Assembly: GCA_964370435.1 (NCBI GenBank)
Contig: CAYJJG010000013.1
Coordinates: 1 to 45,432 of the forward strand
Length of the DNA: 45,432 nucleotides
Reading direction: 5' to 3'
Source of the DNA: CALVGQ01 sp964370435
Lineage (GTDB): Bacteria > Bacillota_I > Bacilli_A > Erysipelotrichales > Erysipelotrichaceae
Shown: one piece after another, positions 25,235-33,814 of the stretch
Layout of the letters: each line of letters starts with the position of its first letter
Numbering within the stretch: position 1 is the first letter of the stretch
Notes under the pieces: generated by a model
Database searches by the model: none
Seen by the model: only the letters and a program-made list of their open reading frames with translations
What the model was told of the DNA's origin: nothing
Position numbers and translations under genes: made by a program

Positions 25235-25696
25235 CTATGCTAGCTTCCCTCTTTTTCTAATAACTTTTTTCTCTTTGCCTTTTGCAAAAACATTCAAAAA
25301 ATATAATAGTCTTGAACTACGATATATATCCGTCTTTATCTCTAAACCATCAGTTAATTTAATTGTCAATTTATCTCCATTTTGATTTTTAATATATTGC
25401 CACGTCAAAAGATCTTCCCAATAAATGCAGTAGCATGTATTGTGCTGAAGATCATCATAAACCACTAAAACACCCTCATATACTTCTAGCAAAGTGCGAT
25501 CGGGCATGGCCACTAAAGCGTATAAACAAATTGCTACAATCACTAAAAAAAATACTGAGTATTCATTTAAAATAATACTACCCAGTAATGCTGCCAGCAA
25601 GGTAATAACTAGTTGCTTAGTGGGCTTGATAGACATAGTTAATAAAGGAGGTGTTTCTCTAGGTATATTATAAATCTTGAGTTCTTTGGACTTCAT
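25235..25696 (-). CDS. Small membrane protein with PH-like C-terminal region
   Basis: 153 residues. Two hydrophobic segments (about 28-45 and 48-66) are followed by a basic, beta-rich tail (LLEVYEGVLVVYDD to IYWEDLLTWQYIKN), the layout of bacterial PH/YcxB-like membrane proteins. Function unknown. It starts after GAGGTGAAG and is coupled to the amidase gene downstream, so it may help in cell envelope work. Confidence 0.7.
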   Translation of the reverse strand: MKSKELKIYNIPRETPPLLTMSIKPTKQLVITLLAALLGSIILNEYSVFFLVIVAICLYALVAMPDRTLLEVYEGVLVVYDDLQHNTCYCIYWEDLLTWQYIKNQNGDKLTIKLTDGLEIKTDIYRSSRLLYFLNVFAKGKEKKVIRKRGKLA

Positions 25697-25771
25697 AACT
25701 TCACCTCTTCTTTAATCCTTATTTTATCACAGAAAAGAAGTCTATAATATAAAAAAAATCTAAAGAATTTA

Positions 25772-25963
25772 TTAACAGTCCAGCTCACCATTTAAAAATT
25801 TTAAAGCCCAATCATTATCATTTAAGCTTAGTGTATTAACATCATATTTTATCACACAGAGTACTGTTTCAATTTTAGGGACTAGCCAACCGTGTTGAAT
25901 CTCATTTTTAGCTTTAATTAAGCAACGAGTATATAACTTAAATAGTTCTAATTGTTTTTCCAT
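25772..25963 (-). CDS. Small hypothetical protein (63 aa)
   Basis: It starts MEKQLELFKLYTRCLIKAKN and has no membrane segment or known motif. A good ribosome binding site (AAGGAG) lies 8 bases before the ATG. It is read divergently from tgt and before the PH-like gene. I do not recognise the family. Confidence 0.6.
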   Translation of the reverse strand: MEKQLELFKLYTRCLIKAKNEIQHGWLVPKIETVLCVIKYDVNTLSLNDNDWALKFLNGELDC

Positions 25964-26068
25964 ATTAAATCTCCTTATCCTTCATTTAAGTATATGTTCA
26001 TAGTTTTATATTAATTCCTATGATTTATGAAACACTTTTTTTATGGTACAATATAGCGGGTGAACAAG

Positions 26069-27199
26069 ATGAAAAATTTTTATTATGAAAGCACACATGT
26101 GTGCAAGCAATCAGGTGCAAGAACAGGACTACTACATACTCCTCATGGTGTTGTAGAAACTCCAATGTTTATGCCTGTTGGAACACTAGCAAGTGTTAAG
26201 TTTTTATCCAGTGCAGATATTAAGGCCATTAATTCTGGTGTTATTTTGGCTAATACGTATCATTTGTGGTTAAGACCAGGTGAAAAAGTAGTAGAAGCTG
26301 CAGGCGGAGTATCAAAATTTATGAACTATAATGGACCAATGTTAACGGACAGTGGTGGTTTTCAAGTATTCTCCTTAGCTGATAGCCGAAAGATAAGTGA
26401 AGAAGGTGTTACTTTTAAAAGTCATCTGGATGGTTCTAAATTATTTATGTCTCCTGAGATAAGCATCGATGTACAAAATAAAATTGGTGCAGACATCATC
26501 ATGTCTTTTGACGAATGTATTCCTTATCCAGCCGATTATGACTATGTAAAGAATAGTGTTGAGCGAACACTTCGTTGGGCGAAACGCGGTCAAGATGCTC
26601 ATCAAAGAAAAGAGGATCAAGCTTTATTTGGTATTGTACAAGGAGGCGAATATGAAGACTTACGCAAGTATTGCGCTGAGGAACTTGTGAAAATGGATTT
26701 TCCTGGATATTCGATTGGTGGTACTAGTGTCGGTGAAGACAAAGAAACAATGCTTAAAATGATTGACTATACGATTAAATACTTACCAGAAGATAAGCCT
26801 CGTTATTTAATGGGTGTTGGTGCTGTAAACGATATACTAGAAGCCATTGAACGTGGCGTTGATATGATGGATTGTGTACTACCTACACGTATTGCACGTC
26901 ATGGTACTTGTATGACCTCTGTTGGTCGCATCAATATTAAAAGAAAAGAATATGAATATGATTTTAATGCTCTTGATCCACAGTGTGATTGTGAGTGTTG
27001 TAAAAACTATACGCGATCTTATTTAAGGCATTTACACCGCTGTAATGAAGGACTCGCAAGTCGTCTTTTATCGATACATAACTTGCGGTTTTTAATCCGA
27101 TTAACAGAAGAGGCACGTAGGGCAATTAGAGAAGATCGTTATCTTGATTTTAAAAATGAAGTACTTAAAAAAATGGGATTTGATGAAAGGGGATTTTAA
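26069..27199 (+). CDS. tgt: tRNA-guanine transglycosylase
   Basis: Exchanges guanine-34 for preQ1 in tRNAs with GUN anticodons, a step of queuosine synthesis. 376 residues from the ATG at 26069; the GTG at 26060 is less likely as it overlaps the GGGTGA ribosome binding site. The general motif LTDSGGFQVFSL holds the first catalytic Asp and MMDCVLPTR the nucleophile Asp. The zinc site is CDCECC plus the His in YLRHLHR. A TACAAT -10 box lies at 26047-26052. It is first in an operon with queA, queH and probably mgtE; the stop overlaps the queA start. Confidence 0.97.
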   Translation: MKNFYYESTHVCKQSGARTGLLHTPHGVVETPMFMPVGTLASVKFLSSADIKAINSGVILANTYHLWLRPGEKVVEAAGGVSKFMNYNGPMLTDSGGFQVFSLADSRKISEEGVTFKSHLDGSKLFMSPEISIDVQNKIGADIIMSFDECIPYPADYDYVKNSVERTLRWAKRGQDAHQRKEDQALFGIVQGGEYEDLRKYCAEELVKMDFPGYSIGGTSVGEDKETMLKMIDYTIKYLPEDKPRYLMGVGAVNDILEAIERGVDMMDCVLPTRIARHGTCMTSVGRINIKRKEYEYDFNALDPQCDCECCKNYTRSYLRHLHRCNEGLASRLLSIHNLRFLIRLTEEARRAIREDRYLDFKNEVLKKMGFDERGF

Positions 27200-28233
27200 T
27201 GAAATCTAGTGAATTTGATTATGTATTACCTGATAGTTCTATTGCTCAGGTACCTTTAAATAACCGTACAAATTCTAAGCTATTAGTACTTCATAAGCAT
27301 AGTGGAAAAACAGAACATCGTGTGTTTAGTGACATCGTTGATTATTTTCACGAAGGTGACGTTTTAGTTAGAAATAATACTCGTGTTATTCCTGCTCGCT
27401 TATTTGGAGTTAAAGAAGATACAGGAGCCAAGATAGAATTGTTGTTACTTAAACAAAATAAGGATGAATGGGAATGTTTAGTTAGAAATGCTAGAGCTGT
27501 TAAACTTGGTAGCGTGGTTACTTTTGGAAGTGGTCAATTAAAAGCACGATGCAGTGCTGTATTAGATCAAGGTATTAGAAAATTTGAAATGCTCTACACT
27601 GGTATATTTATGGAAGTCTTAGAAGAGTTAGGGCAAGTTCCTCTTCCTCCCTATATTCATGAAAAATTAGAAGATAAAGAGCGCTATCAAACTGTTTATG
27701 CAAAAATCGAAGGTAGTGCTGCTGCACCTACTGCAGGATTACATTTCACTGAGGAGCTCTTTGATCGACTTAAGGAAAAAGGTGTTATCATTACAGAGGT
27801 AACGCTTCATGTAGGACTAGGTACATTTAAGCCTATGCAAGTAGAAGATGTTGAGCATCATGTTATGCATAGTGAATTCTATCAAATAAGTCAAGAAGCT
27901 GCTGATACTTTAAATTTAGCTAAGAAGCAACAACGTCGTATTATTGCTATAGGGACAACTAGTTGTCGTACATTAGAGGCTGTCGCGAATCGTTTTGATG
28001 GGCAATTTGTTGAATGTTATGGAAATACTGATATTTTTATTTATCCCGGTTATACATTTTTAGCAGCTAATGCTTTAATCACTAATTTCCATCTTCCCAA
28101 ATCTACCTTGTTGATGTTAGTTAGTGCTCTTTCTTCTAAACAAAAAATTATTGATGCTTATCATGAAGCTATAAAGGAAAACTATCGCTTTTTCTCTTTT
28201 GGCGATGCGATGTTTATTACCGATGAAGACTAA
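27199..28233 (+). CDS. queA: S-adenosylmethionine:tRNA ribosyltransferase-isomerase
   Basis: Adds the cyclopentane ring precursor from SAM to preQ1-tRNA, giving epoxyqueuosine. 344 residues, usual length. Motifs: the N-terminal FDYVLPDSSIAQVP, VLVRNNTRVIPARL, and APTAGLHFTEEL. It overlaps tgt by one base (TAATG) and queH by 8 bases. Confidence 0.97.
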   Translation: MKSSEFDYVLPDSSIAQVPLNNRTNSKLLVLHKHSGKTEHRVFSDIVDYFHEGDVLVRNNTRVIPARLFGVKEDTGAKIELLLLKQNKDEWECLVRNARAVKLGSVVTFGSGQLKARCSAVLDQGIRKFEMLYTGIFMEVLEELGQVPLPPYIHEKLEDKERYQTVYAKIEGSAAAPTAGLHFTEELFDRLKEKGVIITEVTLHVGLGTFKPMQVEDVEHHVMHSEFYQISQEAADTLNLAKKQQRRIIAIGTTSCRTLEAVANRFDGQFVECYGNTDIFIYPGYTFLAANALITNFHLPKSTLLMLVSALSSKQKIIDAYHEAIKENYRFFSFGDAMFITDED

Positions 28234-28846
28234 TTATTATTTAGAAGGAATGAAGCAGTTAGAAAGCATCACTTTACTGAAAGAAAAACCAAGCTTATTA
28301 CTACATGCATGTTGTGCCCCTTGTGCTGCATATCCACTGCAATTATTAAAAGATTATTTTGAAATAACTGTTTATTTTTATAACGATAATATTTATCCTG
28401 CTTTAGAGTATGAGCGAAGGCGTGATGAATTAAAAAGATATATCGATATACTTAATCAAGAAGAAAACTGTAACATTAAGTTACTTATAACTACGTATAA
28501 GCCTGATACTTTCTTAAATAAAATTAAGCATTTAAGTGATCAGCCTGAACGTGGTAAACGCTGTCATTTGTGTTATCAACTACGCTTAGAAGATTGTTTT
28601 AAATATGCTAGTGAACATCACTTTAATTATGTTTCAACAGTTTTAACAAGTTCAAGACAAAAAGATAGTCAAGTTATTAATGCTACTGCTAAGGAACTAA
28701 ATTTAAAATATCCTGAAGTGTTCTACTTTTATTCTGATTTTAAAAAAAATGATGGCATTTTAAAAGCAAATGCTTTAATTGAAGCACATACTTTATATCG
28801 ACAACATTATTGTGGTTGTGTTTATTCTTACAATAAATCTAAATAA
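28226..28846 (+). CDS. queH: Epoxyqueuosine reductase QueH
   Basis: Last step of queuosine synthesis, replacing the cobalamin-dependent QueG. 206 residues with the QueH (DUF208) pattern: LLHACCAPCAAYP with paired Cys, EYERRRDEL, KRCHLCYQLRL, STVLTSSRQKD, and the late YCGCVYS. The Cys groups bind a 4Fe-4S cluster and a second metal in known QueH. The ATG at 28226 overlaps the end of queA; another ATG at 28250 is too close to AAGGA to be preferred. Confidence 0.93.
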   Translation, partial: KTNYYLEGMKQLESITLLKEKPSLLLHACCAPCAAYPLQLLKDYFEITVYFYNDNIYPALEYERRRDELKRYIDILNQEENCNIKLLITTYKPDTFLNKIKHLSDQPERGKRCHLCYQLRLEDCFKYASEHHFNYVSTVLTSSRQKDSQVINATAKELNLKYPEVFYFYSDFKKNDGILKANALIEAHTLYRQHYCGCVYSYNKSK

Positions 28847-28863
28847 TAGAAAGTGGTGAACTC

Positions 28864-30207
28864 ATGAATGAAAAATATACTGTATCTAGCCTAAGAGCAT
28901 TTCTGCTTAGTTCCTCTAAAGAGGTTTTAAGTGAAAAAATTACTCAATTACACCCTGTTGATATCTTAGAAGTTCTTCATGAATATGAAGAAGATAATCA
29001 AGTTATTTTAGATCGTTTAAGCGATGATATCATCGCAGAATTAATGGACTTTGAAGAAGATGAAGATAAATATGAGTTACTAACCTCTTTTTCCAATTTA
29101 AGACAAAAACACATTCTTGAAGAAATGTCTAGTGATGAAATTATTGGTTTAGTTTCTAATTTAGATGAAAATGAGAAACAGGATGTTTTAAACAAAATGA
29201 GTGTTGATGATCGTGCTGAAGTTAATGAGATCCTCTCTTACAAAGAAGATAGTGCTGGTTTTCTTATGGCAACTGAATTTATAAGCATTAGAGAGAATAA
29301 AACTATCTTAAAAACACTGGAGTACTTACATGGTGTAGTGGATGATGCAGAAATGGTATATTATCTCTACGTAATCGATAAACCTGGTCACTTAAAAGGA
29401 GTTGTTTCTCTTCGTGATATTGTGGCGAGTAATTTTGAAACTAAAATTTTTGAAATCACCAATACTCATGTTGAAAGTGTTCATGTCGATGATGATCAAG
29501 AGAAAGTTGCTAATGTATTCGCTAAGTATGGTTACCTTATGCTTCCCGTTGTCGATGATGAGAATATTATACGTGGAATTATTACTGTAGATGATGTACT
29601 TGATATTATTCATGAAGAAACTACTGAGGATATTCATCGATTAGCTGGATTAGATGAAGAAGAAAAGATTGATGGTACACTAAAGAATTCCATTAAATCG
29701 CGTTTACCTTGGTTATCCATGAATTTAATTACTGCTTTATGTGCTGCAAGTGTAGTAACTTACTTCGCTAGTACCATTGAACAAGTTGTAGCTTTAGCCT
29801 CCATTAGTCCTATTATTACTAATATGGGGGGCAACGCTGGCACTCAAGCATTAACGCTTACTGTGCGGGGTATTGCTTTAGGAGAATTAACTGGAAAAAA
29901 TGCAGCAAGAGTATTTTTTAAAGAATTAGGAGTGGGTATCATTTGTGGTATTGCTTTGGGATTTGCGATTGGTATCGGCTGTTATTTCTTTTTTGGAAAC
30001 TTTACTTTAGGTTTAGTTGCTTCTATTGCTATGATTAGTAATTTAATTATCGCTACTGTATTTGGTTTTACCATTCCCCAAATCTTAAATAAATTAAAAA
30101 TAGATCCAGCCCTTGCCTCAAGCATATTCGTAACTACCGCAACCGATGTTTTTGGTTTCTTAGTATTTCTAGGCTTAGCTACCTTAGCATTACCTTATTT
30201 ATCATAG
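28864..30207 (+). CDS. mgtE: Magnesium transporter MgtE
   Basis: 447 residues: an N-terminal helical MgtE_N domain (about 1-125), two CBS domains (about 130-250), a linker helix, and five membrane segments. The pore motif is SPIITNMGGNAGTQALTL. Cytosolic Mg closes the channel through the CBS region in known members. It lies 17 bases after queH with GTGGTGA before the ATG. No M-box riboswitch is present, so it is probably made with the queuosine genes. Confidence 0.95.
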   Translation: MNEKYTVSSLRAFLLSSSKEVLSEKITQLHPVDILEVLHEYEEDNQVILDRLSDDIIAELMDFEEDEDKYELLTSFSNLRQKHILEEMSSDEIIGLVSNLDENEKQDVLNKMSVDDRAEVNEILSYKEDSAGFLMATEFISIRENKTILKTLEYLHGVVDDAEMVYYLYVIDKPGHLKGVVSLRDIVASNFETKIFEITNTHVESVHVDDDQEKVANVFAKYGYLMLPVVDDENIIRGIITVDDVLDIIHEETTEDIHRLAGLDEEEKIDGTLKNSIKSRLPWLSMNLITALCAASVVTYFASTIEQVVALASISPIITNMGGNAGTQALTLTVRGIALGELTGKNAARVFFKELGVGIICGIALGFAIGIGCYFFFGNFTLGLVASIAMISNLIIATVFGFTIPQILNKLKIDPALASSIFVTTATDVFGFLVFLGLATLALPYLS

Positions 30208-30231
30208 ATTTTATTTTGAATACTTATTAAT

Positions 30232-30252
30232 CTAACTAAATACACTAGTTAG
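30232..30252 (+). promoter_or_regulatory. Dyad upstream of mntP, possible operator
   Basis: Perfect inverted repeat CTAACTA-N7-TAGTTAG 21 bases before the mntP start codon, overlapping a weak -10 (TACACT, 30241-30246) that has TTGAAT 19 bases upstream. The regulator is unknown; an MntR-like protein is a guess. Confidence 0.45.
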
Positions 30253-30273
30253 TAAAGTTAAAGGAGTTTTTTC

Positions 30274-30831
30274 ATGGGATTTTTCACAATTATTTGTCTT
30301 GCAATTGGTCTTGCAATGGATGCCTTTGCAGTATCTGTTTCTAATGGTATTAGTTATAAAAATTATACTAAAAATAATATTATACTTACTGCTTTTTCTT
30401 TCGGATTTTTTCAAGGATTAATGCCTATTCTTGGTTTTTTTACAGGGGTATTATTAGAAGAATGGATTACTGCTGTAGATCACTGGATTGCCCTATTATT
30501 TTTAGGTTTTCTAGGAATTAAAATGATATATGATAGTTTTCATCAAGAAAGTGAACACTGTAGTCTTAATGCCTTTTCTTATAAAACCCTATTACTACAA
30601 TCTTTTGCTACAAGCATTGATGCACTAGCTGTTGGTATTAGTTTTGCAGCTCTTGATGTAAATATTTATTTAGGTTCTTCGATTATCTTTATTATTACTT
30701 TTATTTTTTGTTTATGGGGAGGATCCTTAGGAAAAAGATTTAAAAACTCTTTATCAAATTATGCTACCCTATTTGGCGGTTCTATCCTAGTCTTAATTGG
30801 ATTAAGAATTTTTATTGAGCATGTATTTTAA
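30274..30831 (+). CDS. mntP: Manganese efflux pump MntP
   Basis: 185 residues with six hydrophobic segments in two halves. Each half holds the acidic motif of the family: AMDAFAVSVSNG (first) and SIDALAVGISFA (second). It protects from excess manganese. It starts after AAAGGAG. A dyad lies just upstream; there is no room for a yybP-ykoY riboswitch. Confidence 0.93.
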   Translation: MGFFTIICLAIGLAMDAFAVSVSNGISYKNYTKNNIILTAFSFGFFQGLMPILGFFTGVLLEEWITAVDHWIALLFLGFLGIKMIYDSFHQESEHCSLNAFSYKTLLLQSFATSIDALAVGISFAALDVNIYLGSSIIFIITFIFCLWGGSLGKRFKNSLSNYATLFGGSILVLIGLRIFIEHVF

Positions 30832-30854
30832 AGGTTAATAATTGACCTTTTTTT
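30830..30854 (+). terminator. Intrinsic terminator of mntP
   Basis: AAAGGTTAA (30830-30838), loop TAA, TTGACCTTT (30842-30850), with one G-U pair and a T-run to 30854. The stem begins in the stop codon. Confidence 0.85.
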
Positions 30855-30865
30855 ATTTAAAAGAA

Positions 30866-30890
30866 CCCTATTATTTTTAAAATAATAGGG
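30866..30890 (-). terminator. Hairpin, probable terminator of the minus-strand exonuclease gene
   Basis: CCCTATTATT (30866-30875) with AATAATAGGG (30881-30890), a perfect 10-bp stem. On the minus strand GTTCTTTT follows; on the plus strand no T-run follows. It lies 225 bases past the exonuclease stop codon. Confidence 0.55.
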
Positions 30891-31115
30891 CATATATAAG
30901 GTAATAGTAAGTTATGATTAGAATTTATTTTACTTTAACACGTAACAAGTACATTGCATTAGTAAATAAATTTCAAATCATAATATCTTCATTTTAGATG
31001 TTTAATTAATAAACTTACTCATTTTAAGGGGTATATGAGTCATCTAAATTACTTTCTATTACCACTCTTATTATGAAATAATTTATTGAAGTTATACTTT
31101 TTTATTTTGTTAAAA
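30891..31115. other. Intergenic stretch without a recognised gene
   Basis: 225 bases. On the plus strand a 27-codon frame from an ATG near 30914 lacks a proper ribosome binding site and looks random. On the minus strand it would be the 3' untranslated part of the exonuclease transcript. I see no RNA gene or strong repeat here. Confidence 0.5.
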
Positions 31116-31679
31116 TTATCCATGTAATCTTCTAAGTACCGTATTACTTTGAATAAGGAATTCATCCAAGTCAAACACGTTTATTAAAACCATACAATTG
31201 ATCACTATCAGTGCACAAGCTTCAGCATCACTTAATGCATTATGATGGTTAAGTTCTATATCTAGATAATTAGCACAAGTATTTAATTTATGATTCTCTA
31301 AATAAGGAAAAAATCTTCTTGCTAATCTTACGCTACAAAAATACTGCATATTAGGAATGGGTAAACGATTAGCTTGGCAGCAACTTTTAAATACTTTCAT
31401 GTCGAAATCAGCATTGTGTGCAACAAAATAAGCATCAAAAAAATATTTAGAAAGAAATTTATATACTTTTAAAAACCCTTCGGCATCTTTTACATCCTCA
31501 GGATTAATTCCATGTATTTGGATGTTTCGCCAATCAAAATCACCATGCTCCTTTAAAGGCTTTATTAATGTATAAAAGTGCTCTATCTCAATACCATCCT
31601 CAAAAACACTTACTCCGATGGAACAAGCACTTTCAGGTTTTTGATTTGCTGTTTCAAAGTCGATTGCTACTAATTTCAT
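31116..31679 (-). CDS. DEDDh-family 3'-5' exonuclease (DNA polymerase III epsilon-like)
   Basis: 187 residues from ATG at 31679. Acidic motifs: AIDFETAN (exo I), HNADFDMKVF (exo II) and HNALSDAEAC (exo III, with the His of DEDDh). A GTG at 31712 would add 11 residues; the ATG start is chosen because family members begin a few residues before the FDxET-type motif, though neither start has an ideal ribosome binding site. It is a stand-alone exonuclease of unknown duty, not fused to a polymerase. Confidence 0.87.
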   Translation of the reverse strand: MKLVAIDFETANQKPESACSIGVSVFEDGIEIEHFYTLIKPLKEHGDFDWRNIQIHGINPEDVKDAEGFLKVYKFLSKYFFDAYFVAHNADFDMKVFKSCCQANRLPIPNMQYFCSVRLARRFFPYLENHKLNTCANYLDIELNHHNALSDAEACALIVINCMVLINVFDLDEFLIQSNTVLRRLHG

Positions 31680-31787
31680 CTTAATTAGAAAGATCTTTCT
31701 TTCCTTATTCACATCCTTCTTACTAATATTAGTATAGTTGAAATATAGTAGTTATACTAGTTTAAAAATTATATTTTTCTAAGTTTA

Positions 31788-31815
31788 TTGATATTCTTCA
31801 TGTTATAATTATAAA
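31788..31815 (+). promoter_or_regulatory. Promoter of the aldo/keto reductase gene
   Basis: TTGATA (31788-31793), 16-base spacer, TATAAA (31810-31815), followed by AAGGAGG and the ATG at 31833. Confidence 0.55.
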
Positions 31816-31832
31816 TATATAAGGAGGATTCT

Positions 31833-32954
31833 ATGGAATATAATGGAAAAGAAATTGCTAAATTAGGTTTTGGCTTAATGCGTTTACCACAAATAGACAA
31901 TGAAATGGATTATGAACAAATTAATAAAATGATTGATTTGTTTTTAGAAAATGGATTTACTTATTTTGATACTGCTTATGGATATCCAAATTCAGAGGTA
32001 ACTACTAAAAAAGTACTAGTAGATCGTCATCCTAGAGAAAGTTATCAGTTAGCTACTAAGTTACCTGCATGGTATACCGGGGTAAATACGGCAGAAGAAG
32101 CTAAGCAAATGTTTTACACTTCTTTAGAAAGAACAGGTGCCGGCTATTTTGATTTCTATTTGTTACATAATTTAGGTTCTGGAAGGACTGAAGTTTATGA
32201 ACAATTCGGTTTATGGGATTTCGTACAGGATTTAAAAGCTGAAGGAAAAATTAAAAAAGTAGGGTTTTCTATTCACGATAATGCCGAGGCTTTAGATAAA
32301 ATATTAACTGCCCATCCTGAAGTAGATTTTGTACAACTACAAATTAATTATGCTGATTGGCTAAGTCCTTCAATACAATCTAAAAAATGTTATGATGTAG
32401 CTCAAAAACATAACAAACCTGTCATTATTATGGAACCAGTTCGTGGTGGTGCTTTAGCTAATCCTCCACAGGCTATTGCTGAATTATTACATCAAGCTAA
32501 TCCTGAAGTGTCTTATTCTTCATGGGCGATACGCTTTGCTGCTTCATTAGATAATGTTATTACTGTATTAAGTGGGATGTCTAATGTTGAACAGGTACTA
32601 GATAATATTAAAACAATGAAGGACTTCAAACCACTAGACTCTAAGGAACATGAAGTGATTAATGAAGTTCAAGAAATTTTAGCTGCTATACCTTCTATAC
32701 CTTGTACGCAGTGTCAATATTGTATCGATGGTTGTCCTGCCAATATTGCTATACCTGATGTATTTAATGCTACTAACAAATACTTGATTTATGGTGATCA
32801 AGATGCAGCTAAAAAAAGCTATGGCTTTGTATTAAAACGTAATGCTAGTGCTAGTGCATGTATTGCCTGTGGAGCTTGTGAAACGGTCTGTCCACAAAAA
32901 ATTGACATTGTAGAACAGCTAAAAAGATCTGTAGCTATTTTAGAAAATGAATAA
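31833..32954 (+). CDS. Aldo/keto reductase with C-terminal 2x[4Fe-4S] domain
   Basis: 373 residues. The first 280 form the aldo/keto reductase barrel: catalytic Asp and Tyr in YFDTAYGYPNSE, Lys in LATKLPAW, His in DFYLLHNLG. The last 90 hold two Cys clusters (CTQCQYCIDGC with CP, and CIACGACETVC with CP), as in the anaerobe AKR family fused to ferredoxin-like domains. It probably moves electrons between ferredoxin or NADPH and an unknown carbonyl. A single-gene unit with its own promoter and terminator. Confidence 0.92.
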   Translation: MEYNGKEIAKLGFGLMRLPQIDNEMDYEQINKMIDLFLENGFTYFDTAYGYPNSEVTTKKVLVDRHPRESYQLATKLPAWYTGVNTAEEAKQMFYTSLERTGAGYFDFYLLHNLGSGRTEVYEQFGLWDFVQDLKAEGKIKKVGFSIHDNAEALDKILTAHPEVDFVQLQINYADWLSPSIQSKKCYDVAQKHNKPVIIMEPVRGGALANPPQAIAELLHQANPEVSYSSWAIRFAASLDNVITVLSGMSNVEQVLDNIKTMKDFKPLDSKEHEVINEVQEILAAIPSIPCTQCQYCIDGCPANIAIPDVFNATNKYLIYGDQDAAKKSYGFVLKRNASASACIACGACETVCPQKIDIVEQLKRSVAILENE

Positions 32955-32962
32955 TAATCGTT

Positions 32963-32992
32963 AACCCTATTAAAATTTAATAGGGTTTTTTT
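32963..32992 (+). terminator. Terminator of the aldo/keto reductase gene
   Basis: AACCCTATTAAA (32963-32974) with its complement (32976-32987), followed by seven T. The loop must open a few pairs of the stem. Confidence 0.9.
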
Positions 32993-33028
32993 AATTTGTA
33001 ATTATAAATTTATAGTTATTAAAATAAC

Positions 33029-33050
33029 AAAAAAAGAGGTTTCCCTCTTT
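33029..33050 (-). terminator. Terminator of the phosphodiester importer operon
   Basis: Minus strand AAAGAGG-GAAA-CCTCTTT with a GNRA loop (33050-33033), then a T-run to 33029. It lies 20 bases past the last gene. Confidence 0.92.
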
Positions 33051-33070
33051 ATTGTATTTCTTCAATTTTT

Positions 33071-33814
33071 TTACTTATTTAAATCGATAGTATCGATAAG
33101 CACTATATCCATAGCTTTAACTTTTTTTTCTAATTCCAATAATTTGTCATCAACTAAATGTTCTACTTTATGACAGTCAGAACCAATAATATATTTTAAT
33201 TTGTACTTTTTAGAGTTTTCTAAGCACTTAAACGATGGATATCCTCGGCCACTGCGATAGCCATTAGCATTAACCTCTACAATAACATTATGCTTTTCAC
33301 AAGCTTCGTAAATTCTATTAATTTGTCCTAATGAAAATTCATTCTCTTCATAGGAATGCAGTACTACATCTGGGTGAACAACAATATCATAAAAACCTGT
33401 TTCGATACCTTCAATAATGGAGTCAGCATATAATTTGACTTCTTCTTCACTACGAATATCGAAAAAATCTACATCTCTAGTAAAATTCTCGTGTTGTCCT
33501 AAAATAAATAATTCATAGTTATATTTTTCTTTTAATTCCTTATATTTATTTAAATAGTGTGGATAATGTTCACATTCAAATCCCTTTATAACCTTAATTT
33601 GATTTTTATACTTCTCTTTAACTTCATCTAATTCTTTATTAAATTCTTCAAATTTTTTCCATGTTAATCGCCTTGATGAGTTCATATCAATACAAACATG
33701 TTCGGTTATTGCAATTTCTTTTAACCCTTTTTTTATCGCCTCTACTACATAATCCTCTATTTCCCCCGTTGCATGATTACACCAACGTGTGTGTGTATGA
33801 TAATTTGCAATCAT
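33071..33814 (-). CDS. PHP-domain phosphoesterase (histidinol-phosphatase-like)
   Basis: 247 residues. Metal-binding motifs of the PHP family are complete: HTHTRWCNHA, ITEHV, GFECEHYP, GQHENF, VVHPDVVLHS and GSDCHKVEH. HisK-type histidinol phosphatases and other sugar or nucleotide phosphoesterases share this pattern. No histidine gene is nearby. Its place as last gene of an operon with a glycerophosphodiesterase and an ABC importer points to removal of a phosphate from the imported compound. Its ATG overlaps the stop of the diesterase gene. Confidence 0.82.
   Translation of the reverse strand: MIANYHTHTRWCNHATGEIEDYVVEAIKKGLKEIAITEHVCIDMNSSRRLTWKKFEEFNKELDEVKEKYKNQIKVIKGFECEHYPHYLNKYKELKEKYNYELFILGQHENFTRDVDFFDIRSEEEVKLYADSIIEGIETGFYDIVVHPDVVLHSYEENEFSLGQINRIYEACEKHNVIVEVNANGYRSGRGYPSFKCLENSKKYKLKYIIGSDCHKVEHLVDDKLLELEKKVKAMDIVLIDTIDLNK

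Noticed and set aside
29392..29637. 81-codon minus-strand frame inside mgtE
   Set aside because: It overlaps the CBS domains of a well-supported gene and has no start signals.
30914..30997. 27-codon frame in the intergenic stretch after mntP
   Set aside because: No proper ribosome binding site, no recognisable composition, and it lies beyond the mntP terminator with no clear promoter.
31722..31733. Palindrome ACTAATATTAGT between the exonuclease and aldo/keto reductase genes
   Set aside because: Short and purely AT-rich apart from two pairs; such palindromes are expected by chance here and it has no clear relation to a -10 or -35 box.
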